Assembly (NCBI GenBank): GCA_900770075.1
Contig: CAAGIZ010000091.1
Location: forward strand, 1-9,593
Length of the DNA: 9,593 nt
Direction: 5' to 3'
DNA from: Spirochaetia bacterium
GTDB taxonomy: Bacteria > Spirochaetota > Spirochaetia > Treponematales > Treponemataceae
Every line of letters begins with the position of its first letter. Position 1 is the first letter of the stretch. The notes beneath the pieces are model-generated. The model ran no database searches. It was not told the origin of the DNA and saw only the letters and a program-made list of their open reading frames with translations. The position numbers and the translations under genes were made by a program. Of the stretch, positions 1 to 6,610 are shown piece by piece.

Positions 1-606
1 AACGGTGCCGGAAAATCCACCCTGCTCAGGACTATAAGCGGGCTTGTAAAGGCAGAAAGCGGTTCCATTGATTTTGACGGAACGGAACTTACCGGAATGA
101 AGATTGACAGAATCTGTTCCCAGGGGATTGCCCTTAGTCCGGAGGGAAGGCATGTTTTTGCGGACTTGACCGTAAAGGAAAATTTGAGCATAGGTGCTTA
201 CCTTAGAAAGAACAAGGCAGAAATTCAAAAGGATTTGGAATGGGTTTATTCCCTTTTTCCAAGGTTAGAGGAGCGCAGCTGGCAATATGCAGGAACCCTT
301 TCCGGAGGAGAGCAGCAGATGCTTGCGGTAGGACGGGCCCTTATGAGCAGGCCGAAGGTTTTGATGCTGGATGAACCGTCTTTGGGGCTTGCTCCTCTTA
401 TCGTTCAGCAGATTTTTGATATAATAAAGGAAATAAACCAGGCTGGAGTTACGATTCTTCTGATTGAGCAGAACGCAAATATGGCTCTGAAAGTTGCCGA
501 CAAGGCTTACGTTCTTGAAACCGGTTCTATTGTTCTGGAAGGAAGCGGGGAGGAACTTTTGCAGAATGAATCTGTACGGGAGGCCTATCTCGGAAAAAAG
601 AAATAA
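1..606 (+). CDS. livF: High-affinity branched-chain amino acid ABC transporter ATPase LivF (5'-truncated)
   Basis: This is one of the two cytoplasmic ATPases that power import of leucine, isoleucine and valine through LivHM. The reading frame is open from base 1, inside the Walker A motif (NGAGKST, Lys at codon 5 of the window), so roughly 35 N-terminal residues lie outside; the ATG at 97 is internal. Counting from base 1, the visible 201 residues contain the ABC signature LSGGEQQ (100-106) and Walker B with DE at 124-125 followed by PSLGLAP. The switch region reads LLIEQNAN where many ABC ATPases have a histidine, which is normal for LivF. The SPEGRHVF stretch, the VLETG segment and the C-terminal VREAYLG also match E. 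coli LivF closely. The other liv genes are presumably upstream, outside the window. The stop TAA (604-606) directly abuts the ATG of the fliG paralogue. Family assignment is firm; substrate range is inferred from the family. Confidence 0.93.
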   Translation, partial: NGAGKSTLLRTISGLVKAESGSIDFDGTELTGMKIDRICSQGIALSPEGRHVFADLTVKENLSIGAYLRKNKAEIQKDLEWVYSLFPRLEERSWQYAGTLSGGEQQMLAVGRALMSRPKVLMLDEPSLGLAPLIVQQIFDIIKEINQAGVTILLIEQNANMALKVADKAYVLETGSIVLEGSGEELLQNESVREAYLGKKK

Positions 607-1776
607 ATGAAACTTTCAGATTACGGACTTAATGCTTATTTAAAAAATGCGGAAGAGGTGGCTGCTCTGTCAGCAGAATCTTCGCAGAAAGATAAATCTG
701 GTAAAGAGCCGGTAAAAACTGTAAGGCAGGAGGCTGTAAAAAACGGCGGTCTTTTAAAGGTTCCGCTTCAGCCTGATGCCGGGAAGGAAAAAGACAGCGT
801 TTACAGGCGGGTTGCCAAGTTTTTGATGCTGATAGGTGTGGACGAGGCTGCAAAAATTCTTCCCCACCTGTCTTCAGCGCAAGTTGAAAAAATCATTCCT
901 GAACTTGCCTGCATCCGTTCGATAGATAAGGCTGAAGCCGCTTTAATTCTGGAAGAGTTTAAGTCTTTGACGGAGAAGGCCAGGGAAAGCGGCGGTGTAA
1001 ACACTGCAAGAAATATTTTGGAAAAAGCCTTCGGTTCGCAAAAAGCAGGGGAACTGATTGAAAAAACTGTTCCTTTTAAGAACGGAAAACCCTTTGAATA
1101 CTTGTGCGAGGCTGACGGTGAAAAACTTTCTCTACTTTTAAAAGACGAAAGTGCCAGCGTCCGGGCTTTAGTCTGTTCCCACCTTCCTCCGAAAAAGGCT
1201 GCGGATTTTATAAACCGGCTTCCTGATGCGGAAAAGGCAGAAGTCATAGTCCGCCTGTCAAAACTTACGAAGATGAGCCCGGACATTGTTGCAAAAATTG
1301 ACGAGGCCCTTCAGAAAAAGCTTAATTCTCTGGTAACGGAAAAGTCTGATTCCATCGACGGCAAAAGCGTGCTTGCCCGGATTTTAAAGCAGATGGACAG
1401 CAGCAACGAAGAAAAACTGCTTGAAAAGATTTCTTCTTCGGATCCGGCTTTAAGCGAAGAACTGCGTGAACGGCTTTTTACTTTTGACGACATAATAAAT
1501 GCTGACGACAAATTCCTTCAGAAAAAACTGCAGCAGATGTCCGATGAAGAGATTGCCTTTGTCATTCATTACAAAAAGGAAGAGTTCAGAAAAAAAATTC
1601 TGTTCAACGTGTCTGAAAACCGGCGGAAAACCATTCTTGAAGAGGAAGACAGGCATACGCCTATGCGCAAAATCGATGTGGAAAAGGCCACAAGCCTTTT
1701 TTTTGCCTCCATGCGCCGTGCCTGGGAAGAGGGAAAATTGTTCATAAAAGGAAGAAATGATGAAATCTATGTCTGA
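607..1776 (+). CDS. fliG: FliG-type flagellar motor switch protein, divergent paralogue (probably FliG1)
   Basis: FliG sits on the MS-ring and transmits stator torque to the rotor. This 389-aa protein has a polar extension (about 1-64) that is not FliG-like. A FliG_N-like domain starts at VYRRVAKFLMLIG (65-77) and includes GGVNTARNILEKAFG (129-143). A FliG_M-like domain starts near PFEYL (162-166), and a FliG_C-like domain covers about 250-389 (FTFDDII..DDK, then S336, P352, R354, and a Tyr-Val end as in E. coli). It is longer than the usual 330-350 aa. Hand alignment to E. coli FliG puts His321 at K264, Asn338 at R281, Glu345/Glu346 at D288/D289 and Arg354 at R297. The FliM-binding EHPQ motif appears as ESAS (181-184). 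Spirochaetes have FliG2 in the main flagellar operon and a second FliG1 elsewhere; this isolated locus suggests FliG1, which is inference. No clear Shine-Dalgarno lies close to the ATG, so translation probably reinitiates after the livF stop. Confidence 0.8.
   Translation: MKLSDYGLNAYLKNAEEVAALSAESSQKDKSGKEPVKTVRQEAVKNGGLLKVPLQPDAGKEKDSVYRRVAKFLMLIGVDEAAKILPHLSSAQVEKIIPELACIRSIDKAEAALILEEFKSLTEKARESGGVNTARNILEKAFGSQKAGELIEKTVPFKNGKPFEYLCEADGEKLSLLLKDESASVRALVCSHLPPKKAADFINRLPDAEKAEVIVRLSKLTKMSPDIVAKIDEALQKKLNSLVTEKSDSIDGKSVLARILKQMDSSNEEKLLEKISSSDPALSEELRERLFTFDDIINADDKFLQKKLQQMSDEEIAFVIHYKKEEFRKKILFNVSENRRKTILEEEDRHTPMRKIDVEKATSLFFASMRRAWEEGKLFIKGRNDEIYV
1748..1753 (+). promoter_or_regulatory. 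Ribosome binding site for the M16C peptidase, inside fliG
   Basis: AGGAAG lies a few bases before tandem ATG ATG codons at 1757 and 1760, within the last codons of fliG. It supports the 1757 start over the later ATG at 1769 and implies translational coupling across a 20-base overlap. Confidence 0.5.
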
Positions 1777-4700
1777 AATAAAAGTTGCTTTAAAAAAGGG
1801 AGATGAATACAACGGTTTTTCTGTCCTTAATGTTTTTGAACTGAAGGATTATCACTCTACGGCGGTGCATCTACGGCATAAAAACACCGGGCTTGAAGTC
1901 CTGCACCTTGTTAATGCAGAAACCGAAAACCTGTTTGCCTTTGCCTTCAGGACTCCCAACAAAAAGGGGAATGGGGCGGCTCACATAATGGAACACTCCG
2001 TTCTGTGCGGTTCTGAACGCTATCCCCTGAAAGACCCTTTTACCCAGCTTTCAAACCAGAGCGTAAAGACCTATCTTAATGCAGCCACTTTTGCGGACAA
2101 GACGGTTTATCCTGCAAGTTCCACCGTGGAAGCAGATTATTTTAACCTGATGAGCGTTTATGCGGACGCTGTATTTTTTCCCCGCCTTTCTCCTGAAATC
2201 TTTGCCCAGGAAGCCCACAGGCTGGAAATAGGTTCGGACGGTAAGCCTTCGATTCAGGGAGTCGTTTACAACGAGATGAAGGGTGCCTATTCTTCCTTTG
2301 AGTCGGTTGCTATGGATGCGCCTGTAAGGGCTCTGCTTAAAAATTCAATCTACGAAGAAGACTCCGGTGGAGATCCCCTGCAAATTCCTCTCCTGTCGTA
2401 TAAAGAATATCTGGATTTTCACAAAAAATGGTACAGGCCGGAAAACTGCTTTGTGTTTTTGTACGGAAACATTTCCACTGAAAAGCAGCTGGATTTTCTG
2501 CAGGAAAACTTCTTAAGCCGCCTTGAACAGAAAAATCCGACTTTTAAATGGTCTGAGGAAGCACGGTCATCAATTTTAAAAACCTGCCTTGAATGCGTAA
2601 CTCCGGATCCTCTTGAAGAGCCTGTTTTTGTAAAGACCACGGGACCTAGCGGCGAAGAAAACGAAAAGGGAAGTACGGTTTATGTTACATGGGATTTGGG
2701 GGCTTCGGAAAATGCCCTGCAGTCCATGGAAAAAATTTTTTTGACTGGTGTGCTGCTCAATCATGACGGTTCTCCTTTGCAGAAGGCTTTGGTTGAAAGC
2801 GGGCTTGGGGAGGATACGGCTCCGGGAATGGGGCTGGACGGCCTTTATCATACGCTTTTTACTACCGGGCTTCGGGGCGTAAAAAAAGGAAATGCTGAAA
2901 AAGTAAAGGCTCTTGTTTTTGAAACTCTTGAAAGCATCATAAAAAACGGCATAGATAAAAACGACATAGACTCGACTTTGATGGGGCTGGAATTTTCCCA
3001 CAGGGAAATCGAAAGGCACAACGGTCCTTTTGCAAAGACCCTCATGCTTGCGCCGATAAACGCCTGGCTTTACGGTTACAAAATCGAAGAAAGTTTCCGT
3101 CTTAGAAGCGTGCTGGAAAACGTAAGGGAGAAAATTCAGAAACAGCCGGGGTATCTTGAGGAACTGATAAAAAAGTTTTTTATTGAAAACAAAAATTATG
3201 TGCTGTGCGAGGTGGTTCCTTCCAAAAAATACACTTCGGACAGGACAAAACGGGAAAAGGAACTGGTCAGCCTTTTGATGAAGAACACCACTGTTGAGAA
3301 AGTAAGGCAGCAGAATGAAGAGCTGCATGCCTTCCAGTCGAAAAAAGACGACGCTTCCTGTCTGCCACACCTGCACCCGAAGGATTTTATAAAAGAGGGA
3401 AAGAGGGTTTCTGACGATTATTCCCTTGAAATCAGCAAAATTGAAACAGCAGACGGAGAAAAAATTGACTATTTTGTAAGCAGGGAAAACACCAACGGAA
3501 TAACATATTTTGAAACTGGCTTTCCTGCTGATGTGCTTGAGCCGGAAAAATATCTGTATCTTTCTCTTTTTGCTGATACTGTAAGCGACTGCGGCTGGGG
3601 AAAACTTTCCTGGAGCGAAGCGGCCCGGCAGACTGCCCTTTGCACCGGGGGAATTACCTGTTCTATTTTGACAAGCGAAACTCCCGTAACAAAAAATAAT
3701 GCCCTGTTCAGGCAGCAGCATGACTTTGTAGGTCGGGACTGGATTGTTTTTAAGCTGAAAGTGATTGACGAAAAACTGGAAGAAGGGCTGAACCTGCTTG
3801 CAGACAACATAAATGAAGTTGATTTTACGGATTTAAAAAGGCTGAAGGATATAGCGGTGGAAGCTCGAAACGATTTTGCCTCCAGCATTGTTCCCGGCGG
3901 ACACCAGTATGCCATGCTCCGCAGTTTGAGGAAGAGTTCCAGAGTTGCCGCCGTTGATGAAATTTTGAACGGTTTGACCCAGTTTTACAGCCTGCAAAAG
4001 CTTTCTAAGGCTGACCAGAAAAAAAATGCAGCCGTCTTTAAGGAAATTTTTTCGGAAATAAAAAAGGCCGGCGGCTTTATCCACATAACTGCGGAAGCCG
4101 AAACTATTGAAAAAAACGCTTCTCTTGTGAAAAAATTTGTAAAGGATATCGGTCTTTCTTCCTTAAAACCGGCAGCGGGAAGGGAACTTGCGGATTTTGT
4201 GAAGCTGACAGAACTCCAGAAAAAATCTGACCCTGCGGAAGAATGGGGAACGGAAAAGATTGTAATTCCGGGACTTGTGGGATTTGCCTGCGAAGCCTTC
4301 AGAACCATTCCCTATGCCCAGAAAGGCAACGCATATCTGGAAATCTGCTGCCACTGGCTTTCCAACATCCTGCTTTGGGAGAAAATACGAACCATCGGCG
4401 GAGCCTACGGAGCTTTTTGCGACATTGATTCGATTACGGGAAACATTCTCTTTTCTTCTTACCGGGATCCTTCTCCTCAAAAAACAGTGGATGTCTTTGA
4501 AGAGTGTCTGAAAGAGGCTTCCGAGATGAACTTTACCGAAGATGAAACCCAAAAGGCGGTTATGGGGACTTATTCCCACTTTGTACTGCCGAGAACGCCA
4601 CATTCCAGAGGAAACATTGCTCTGCTGCGCACTCTCTATGCCATTGATGAAAGGGACAGGGAAAACAAGATTCTTGAACTTTTGAACTGCTCGCCGGAAG

Positions 4701-4816
4701 ATTTAAGGGAAGGTTTTAAAAAGCTTTACGAGTTTTCCAGAAATATAAAATATCGTGTTATAATCGGGGCTGAGGGCTGTGATTTAGGTGGCGAAAAGCT
4801 GGTTTTGCCTTTATAA
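1757..4816 (+). CDS. M16C family zinc metallopeptidase (presequence protease / PreP-Cym1 type)
   Basis: This 1019-aa protein matches the single-chain M16C peptidases, clam-shaped enzymes that degrade short unstructured peptides; mitochondrial and plastid PreP clear transit peptides. The inverted zinc motif HxxEH is HIMEH (76-80), followed by the family stretch SVLCGS.RYPLKDPF. The third zinc ligand is Glu173 in VVYNEMKGAYSS. The C-terminal, non-zinc half keeps RTIGGAYG (878-885), where Arg878 and Tyr884 fit the R/Y pair that binds substrate in M16 enzymes. The middle holds a charged helical linker of the M16C-associated type. There is no signal peptide or membrane segment, so the enzyme is probably cytoplasmic and the substrate is likely peptide scraps, by inference. 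Length is normal for the family. The start at 1757 is backed by an upstream AGGAAG and overlaps fliG by 20 bases. The stop TAA (4814-4816) forms TAATG with a possible start of the next gene. Confidence 0.93.
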   Translation: MMKSMSEIKVALKKGDEYNGFSVLNVFELKDYHSTAVHLRHKNTGLEVLHLVNAETENLFAFAFRTPNKKGNGAAHIMEHSVLCGSERYPLKDPFTQLSNQSVKTYLNAATFADKTVYPASSTVEADYFNLMSVYADAVFFPRLSPEIFAQEAHRLEIGSDGKPSIQGVVYNEMKGAYSSFESVAMDAPVRALLKNSIYEEDSGGDPLQIPLLSYKEYLDFHKKWYRPENCFVFLYGNISTEKQLDFLQENFLSRLEQKNPTFKWSEEARSSILKTCLECVTPDPLEEPVFVKTTGPSGEENEKGSTVYVTWDLGASENALQSMEKIFLTGVLLNHDGSPLQKALVESGLGEDTAPGMGLDGLYHTLFTTGLRGVKKGNAEKVKALVFETLESIIKNGIDKNDIDSTLMGLEFSHREIERHNGPFAKTLMLAPINAWLYGYKIEESFRLRSVLENVREKIQKQPGYLEELIKKFFIENKNYVLCEVVPSKKYTSDRTKREKELVSLLMKNTTVEKVRQQNEELHAFQSKKDDASCLPHLHPKDFIKEGKRVSDDYSLEISKIETADGEKIDYFVSRENTNGITYFETGFPADVLEPEKYLYLSLFADTVSDCGWGKLSWSEAARQTALCTGGITCSILTSETPVTKNNALFRQQHDFVGRDWIVFKLKVIDEKLEEGLNLLADNINEVDFTDLKRLKDIAVEARNDFASSIVPGGHQYAMLRSLRKSSRVAAVDEILNGLTQFYSLQKLSKADQKKNAAVFKEIFSEIKKAGGFIHITAEAETIEKNASLVKKFVKDIGLSSLKPAAGRELADFVKLTELQKKSDPAEEWGTEKIVIPGLVGFACEAFRTIPYAQKGNAYLEICCHWLSNILLWEKIRTIGGAYGAFCDIDSITGNILFSSYRDPSPQKTVDVFEECLKEASEMNFTEDETQKAVMGTYSHFVLPRTPHSRGNIALLRTLYAIDERDRENKILELLNCSPEDLREGFKKLYEFSRNIKYRVIIGAEGCDLGGEKLVLPL
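4756..4764 (+). promoter_or_regulatory. Possible extended -10 promoter element inside the peptidase gene
   Basis: The bases TGTTATAAT are a perfect extended -10 (TGnTATAAT), about 70 bases before the small gene at 4837. There is no good -35; TTTCCA at 4734-4739 is a weak candidate with 19-base spacing. Codons here also encode conserved-looking protein, so the match may be chance. Confidence 0.25.
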
Positions 4817-4836
4817 TGGACGGACGGGGGATTGAA

Positions 4837-5055
4837 ATGAACCAGAAGTATGAAACTTGCATAAAGATGCTCAGACAGCTTGTCTCTGACATTCAGGGGG
4901 CGCCGTATCCGAGTGATAATTTTGAGCCAGAACTTTATAAAATATGGTACGAGCATGTTCAGAATGCTGCTGTAAACTGTTTTGAGTACCTTGATGACAA
5001 TTTTCCGCAGGAAAAAGAGGATTTTGACAAAACGCTGAACAAAATGTTCAAATAA
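4837..5055 (+). CDS. Small acidic protein of unknown function
   Basis: I do not recognise this protein. From ATG 4837 it is 72 aa with 13 Asp/Glu against 8 Lys/Arg, aromatic-rich in the middle (ELYKIWYEH, CFEYLDD), two cysteines, and no signal peptide or membrane segment; it looks like a small helical cytoplasmic protein. I prefer the start at 4837 because GGGGGA (4826-4831) lies five bases before it. An in-frame ATG at 4816 overlaps the peptidase stop as TAATG and would add seven residues (79 aa) but has no ribosome site. Either start implies coupling to the M16C gene, so it is probably co-transcribed with the peptidase. The frame is open, compact and has codon use like its neighbours, which supports a real gene. 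Confidence 0.65.
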   Translation: MNQKYETCIKMLRQLVSDIQGAPYPSDNFEPELYKIWYEHVQNAAVNCFEYLDDNFPQEKEDFDKTLNKMFK

Positions 5056-5137
5056 ATGTAAATGATTATTATTTTTTTGCCGAAATTAGGAAAAGAGTGT
5101 CTGGAAAAAAATTTTTAAGTTGTTTTTTTTCAGGCAT

Positions 5138-5176
5138 TGCAGATTGCGCTGCAGGGCGTTTTTTATGACGCTTTTT
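5138..5176 (+). terminator. Weak terminator-like hairpins after the peptidase operon
   Basis: TGCAG (5138-5142) pairs with CTGCA (5149-5153) around a six-base loop; GGGCG and six Ts follow. A second four-base stem GCGT/ACGC (5156-5159 with 5168-5171) is followed by five Ts. Both are short, so termination is plausible but may be leaky. The rest of 5056-5216 is AT-rich, with no coding frame or clear promoter. Confidence 0.3.
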
Positions 5177-5216
5177 ATGCGGTTTAGATTTTCTTTGTTT
5201 TTGCAAGGTGGGTGCA

Positions 5217-6392
5217 ATGGCATCATCAAAAAAATATAATCGTTTTGACGCTTATCTTTTGAAGGGAAAATTCCGGCGCAGCGGCTTTGAAAACTGGCGC
5301 TACGTTTTTACGGGAATATCAAAGGCTACAGGGGAGCAGAAGACTTTTTTTATCGAGCTTTATTATGTAAACCCCCAAATTTCTCCCGGGGAAGCGGTGA
5401 TTGCTCAAAAGACCCGGCCTAAGATTTCTGATTCGGAGCTGCAGTATGCTCTTGCCGGAACCCTTGCTGCAAAAGAAGCGGTGGAAGATGAAAAATTTGT
5501 TCCTTCCTATGTGCTTTTAAAAGCCGGTTTTTTGGGAGAAAACAGCAGGCTTTTTAACTGCTTTTACCCGGCGGAAAAACTTTCTTTTGTAAAAAGCGAA
5601 CAGAGTTTTAAACTGGAAAACTGCATCTTCGGGAAGGATTTTCTTTCAGGAAGGGTTGAAGTGACGGCTGAAGAACTTCTGAACAAACCGGAACTTTTGT
5701 GTTCTGCCGGCAGCATGAAGTGGAACCTGCACTTTGAAAAGACCGTTGAATCAGGCCCTTTGTTCAAAAGCAGCAGAAATGTCTGGATTCCTCTGGGGGC
5801 AAAGACTGTTTTTGCCGGGATTGTTGAACTGAACGGCACCGAATATACCGTAGTTCCCCGAAGTTCTTCCGGGTATGTTTCTAAGGGCTGGGGCGAAAGG
5901 CCGTGCGAAAACTTTTTCCATATTTCTTCTTCAAACCTTACCAGCATGATTTCCGGTAAAAGCCTTGGAAAATCCTGCTTTTGTGTTGAAGGGGAGTTTG
6001 AAAAAAAACTTACCGGCTTTATCCAGATAGAAGACCGGCGGATGATTTTAAGCGGCAAAGGACTTTTTAATAAATATACCGAAATACATTCCTGCTCCCA
6101 GATGCCTGTGGATGCTGACGGTGAAAAACTGCACTGGTGCGTAAGCTTCCATAAAAAAAAGCTTGTCATAGACATAGACATCTACTGCAAGACTTCTAGA
6201 ATGCTGGTGAGAAACTACGAGCTGCCTGAAGGCGGAAGGACGCTTCTTGAGATTTGCGGAGGCGGAACCGGCTTTGGCGAAATAAAGGTTTTTAAAAAGG
6301 TTAAGAATAACCTTGAACTTTTGGAACACGCTTCTGTTATGGATGCCCTCTGCGATTTTGGTTCTGTGGACGGCACTGAAGGGCAGGTGTAG
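5217..6392 (+). CDS. Tocopherol cyclase-like (lipocalin-type) protein of unknown substrate
   Basis: This is a 391-aa protein without signal peptide or membrane helices, rich in beta-strand-like stretches. Near the middle, GYVSKGWGERPCENFFHISSS starts at residue 219. The spacing of its GY..K.WG core and the later I.S.N recalls the hallmark segment of the tocopherol cyclase-like family (GY.EKDWG followed by Q.N), a fold related to AttH/CrtC lipocalin-like proteins. The N-terminal FENWRYVFTGISKATGEQKTF segment (from residue 24) fits the first strands of that fold, where the family often has a GWYF-type motif. The usual Glu-Asp before Trp is replaced by Ser-Lys-Gly, so tocopherol cyclisation is not implied; a role in lipid, isoprenoid or carbohydrate binding would be a guess. 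ATG 5217 is chosen because AGGTGGG lies at the right distance; GTG 5208 is in frame but inside that ribosome site. The gene stands alone between terminators. The fold call is moderate and the function is unknown. Confidence 0.6.
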   Translation: MASSKKYNRFDAYLLKGKFRRSGFENWRYVFTGISKATGEQKTFFIELYYVNPQISPGEAVIAQKTRPKISDSELQYALAGTLAAKEAVEDEKFVPSYVLLKAGFLGENSRLFNCFYPAEKLSFVKSEQSFKLENCIFGKDFLSGRVEVTAEELLNKPELLCSAGSMKWNLHFEKTVESGPLFKSSRNVWIPLGAKTVFAGIVELNGTEYTVVPRSSSGYVSKGWGERPCENFFHISSSNLTSMISGKSLGKSCFCVEGEFEKKLTGFIQIEDRRMILSGKGLFNKYTEIHSCSQMPVDADGEKLHWCVSFHKKKLVIDIDIYCKTSRMLVRNYELPEGGRTLLEICGGGTGFGEIKVFKKVKNNLELLEHASVMDALCDFGSVDGTEGQV

Positions 6393-6500
6393 AAACTGCG
6401 TTACGGATAAACCTAGCCCGGACAGTAGCCCCGAAGTTGCATTGGAACAATGCAATGGAGCGGCAAGCGGAAGGGCGAATGGCCGGAAATTTCTGTGTTT
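6393..6500 (+). other. GC-rich foldable segment, possible small RNA or interspersed repeat
   Basis: Between the stop at 6392 and a terminator lies a segment much richer in G and C than the T-rich spacers around it. TTGCATTG (6437-6444) and CAATGCAA (6448-6455) form a perfect eight-base stem with a GAA loop. Flanking GCCCC (6428-6432) and GGAGC (6457-6461) extend it with one mismatch. GCCC (6416-6419) can pair with GGGC (6473-6476), and AGAAA (6391-6395) with TTTCT (6490-6494). No convincing protein or known riboswitch was recognised. It could be an RNA ended by the following terminator, a structured 3' UTR of the upstream gene, or a copy of a dispersed repeat. Confidence 0.35.
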
Positions 6501-6529
6501 AAGGCGCTGACTGTGCCTTTGTTTTTTTT
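6501..6529 (+). terminator. Intrinsic terminator (first of a tandem pair)
   Basis: AAGGCGC (6501-6507) pairs with GTGCCTT (6513-6519) in a seven-base stem with one G-T wobble and a five-base loop. It is followed by T, G and eight Ts (6522-6529). It would end transcripts from the tocopherol cyclase-like gene and any RNA from 6393-6500. Confidence 0.75.
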
Positions 6530-6553
6530 GCAGCGATGTGCTGCATTTTTTTT
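6529..6553 (+). terminator. Intrinsic terminator (second of a tandem pair)
   Basis: TGCAGC (6529-6534) pairs perfectly with GCTGCA (6540-6545) over a five-base loop, followed by eight Ts (6546-6553). It starts exactly where the first terminator's T-run ends, insulating clpB from upstream transcription. Confidence 0.7.
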
Positions 6554-6580
6554 GCCTTTTTGTTTTTTTATTAGTATTTT
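6552..6580 (+). promoter_or_regulatory. Putative sigma-70-type promoter of clpB
   Basis: TTGCCT (6552-6557) and TATTTT (6575-6580) each match four of six consensus bases with ideal 17-base spacing, giving a predicted 5' leader of about 24 bases. A promoter must lie between the tandem terminators and clpB. No CIRCE inverted repeat (TTAGCACTC / GAGTGCTAA) was seen, so HrcA control is not supported here. Confidence 0.35.
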
Positions 6581-6610
6581 GAAGTTAATGAAGATTTTTG
6601 GAGGCGGAAA

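Noticed and set aside
2576..3721. A 381-codon open frame on the minus strand within the peptidase gene
   Set aside because: It is wholly antisense to a well-recognised M16C gene, its product is Phe/Arg-rich without any domain pattern, and it has no separate context.
5564..6181. A 205-codon minus-strand frame opposite the tocopherol cyclase-like gene
   Set aside because: The plus-strand frame has a ribosome site, a full-length product and a family-like motif; the antisense product is Ser/Phe/Pro-rich, as shadow frames here tend to be.
6313..6510. A 65-codon plus-strand frame running through the structured segment
   Set aside because: It overlaps the end of the upstream gene in another frame, has no ribosome site and no protein-like pattern; the RNA or repeat reading explains the segment better.
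6554..6610. CIRCE/HrcA operator before clpB
   Set aside because: No TTAGCACTC / GAGTGCTAA inverted repeat is present in the leader.
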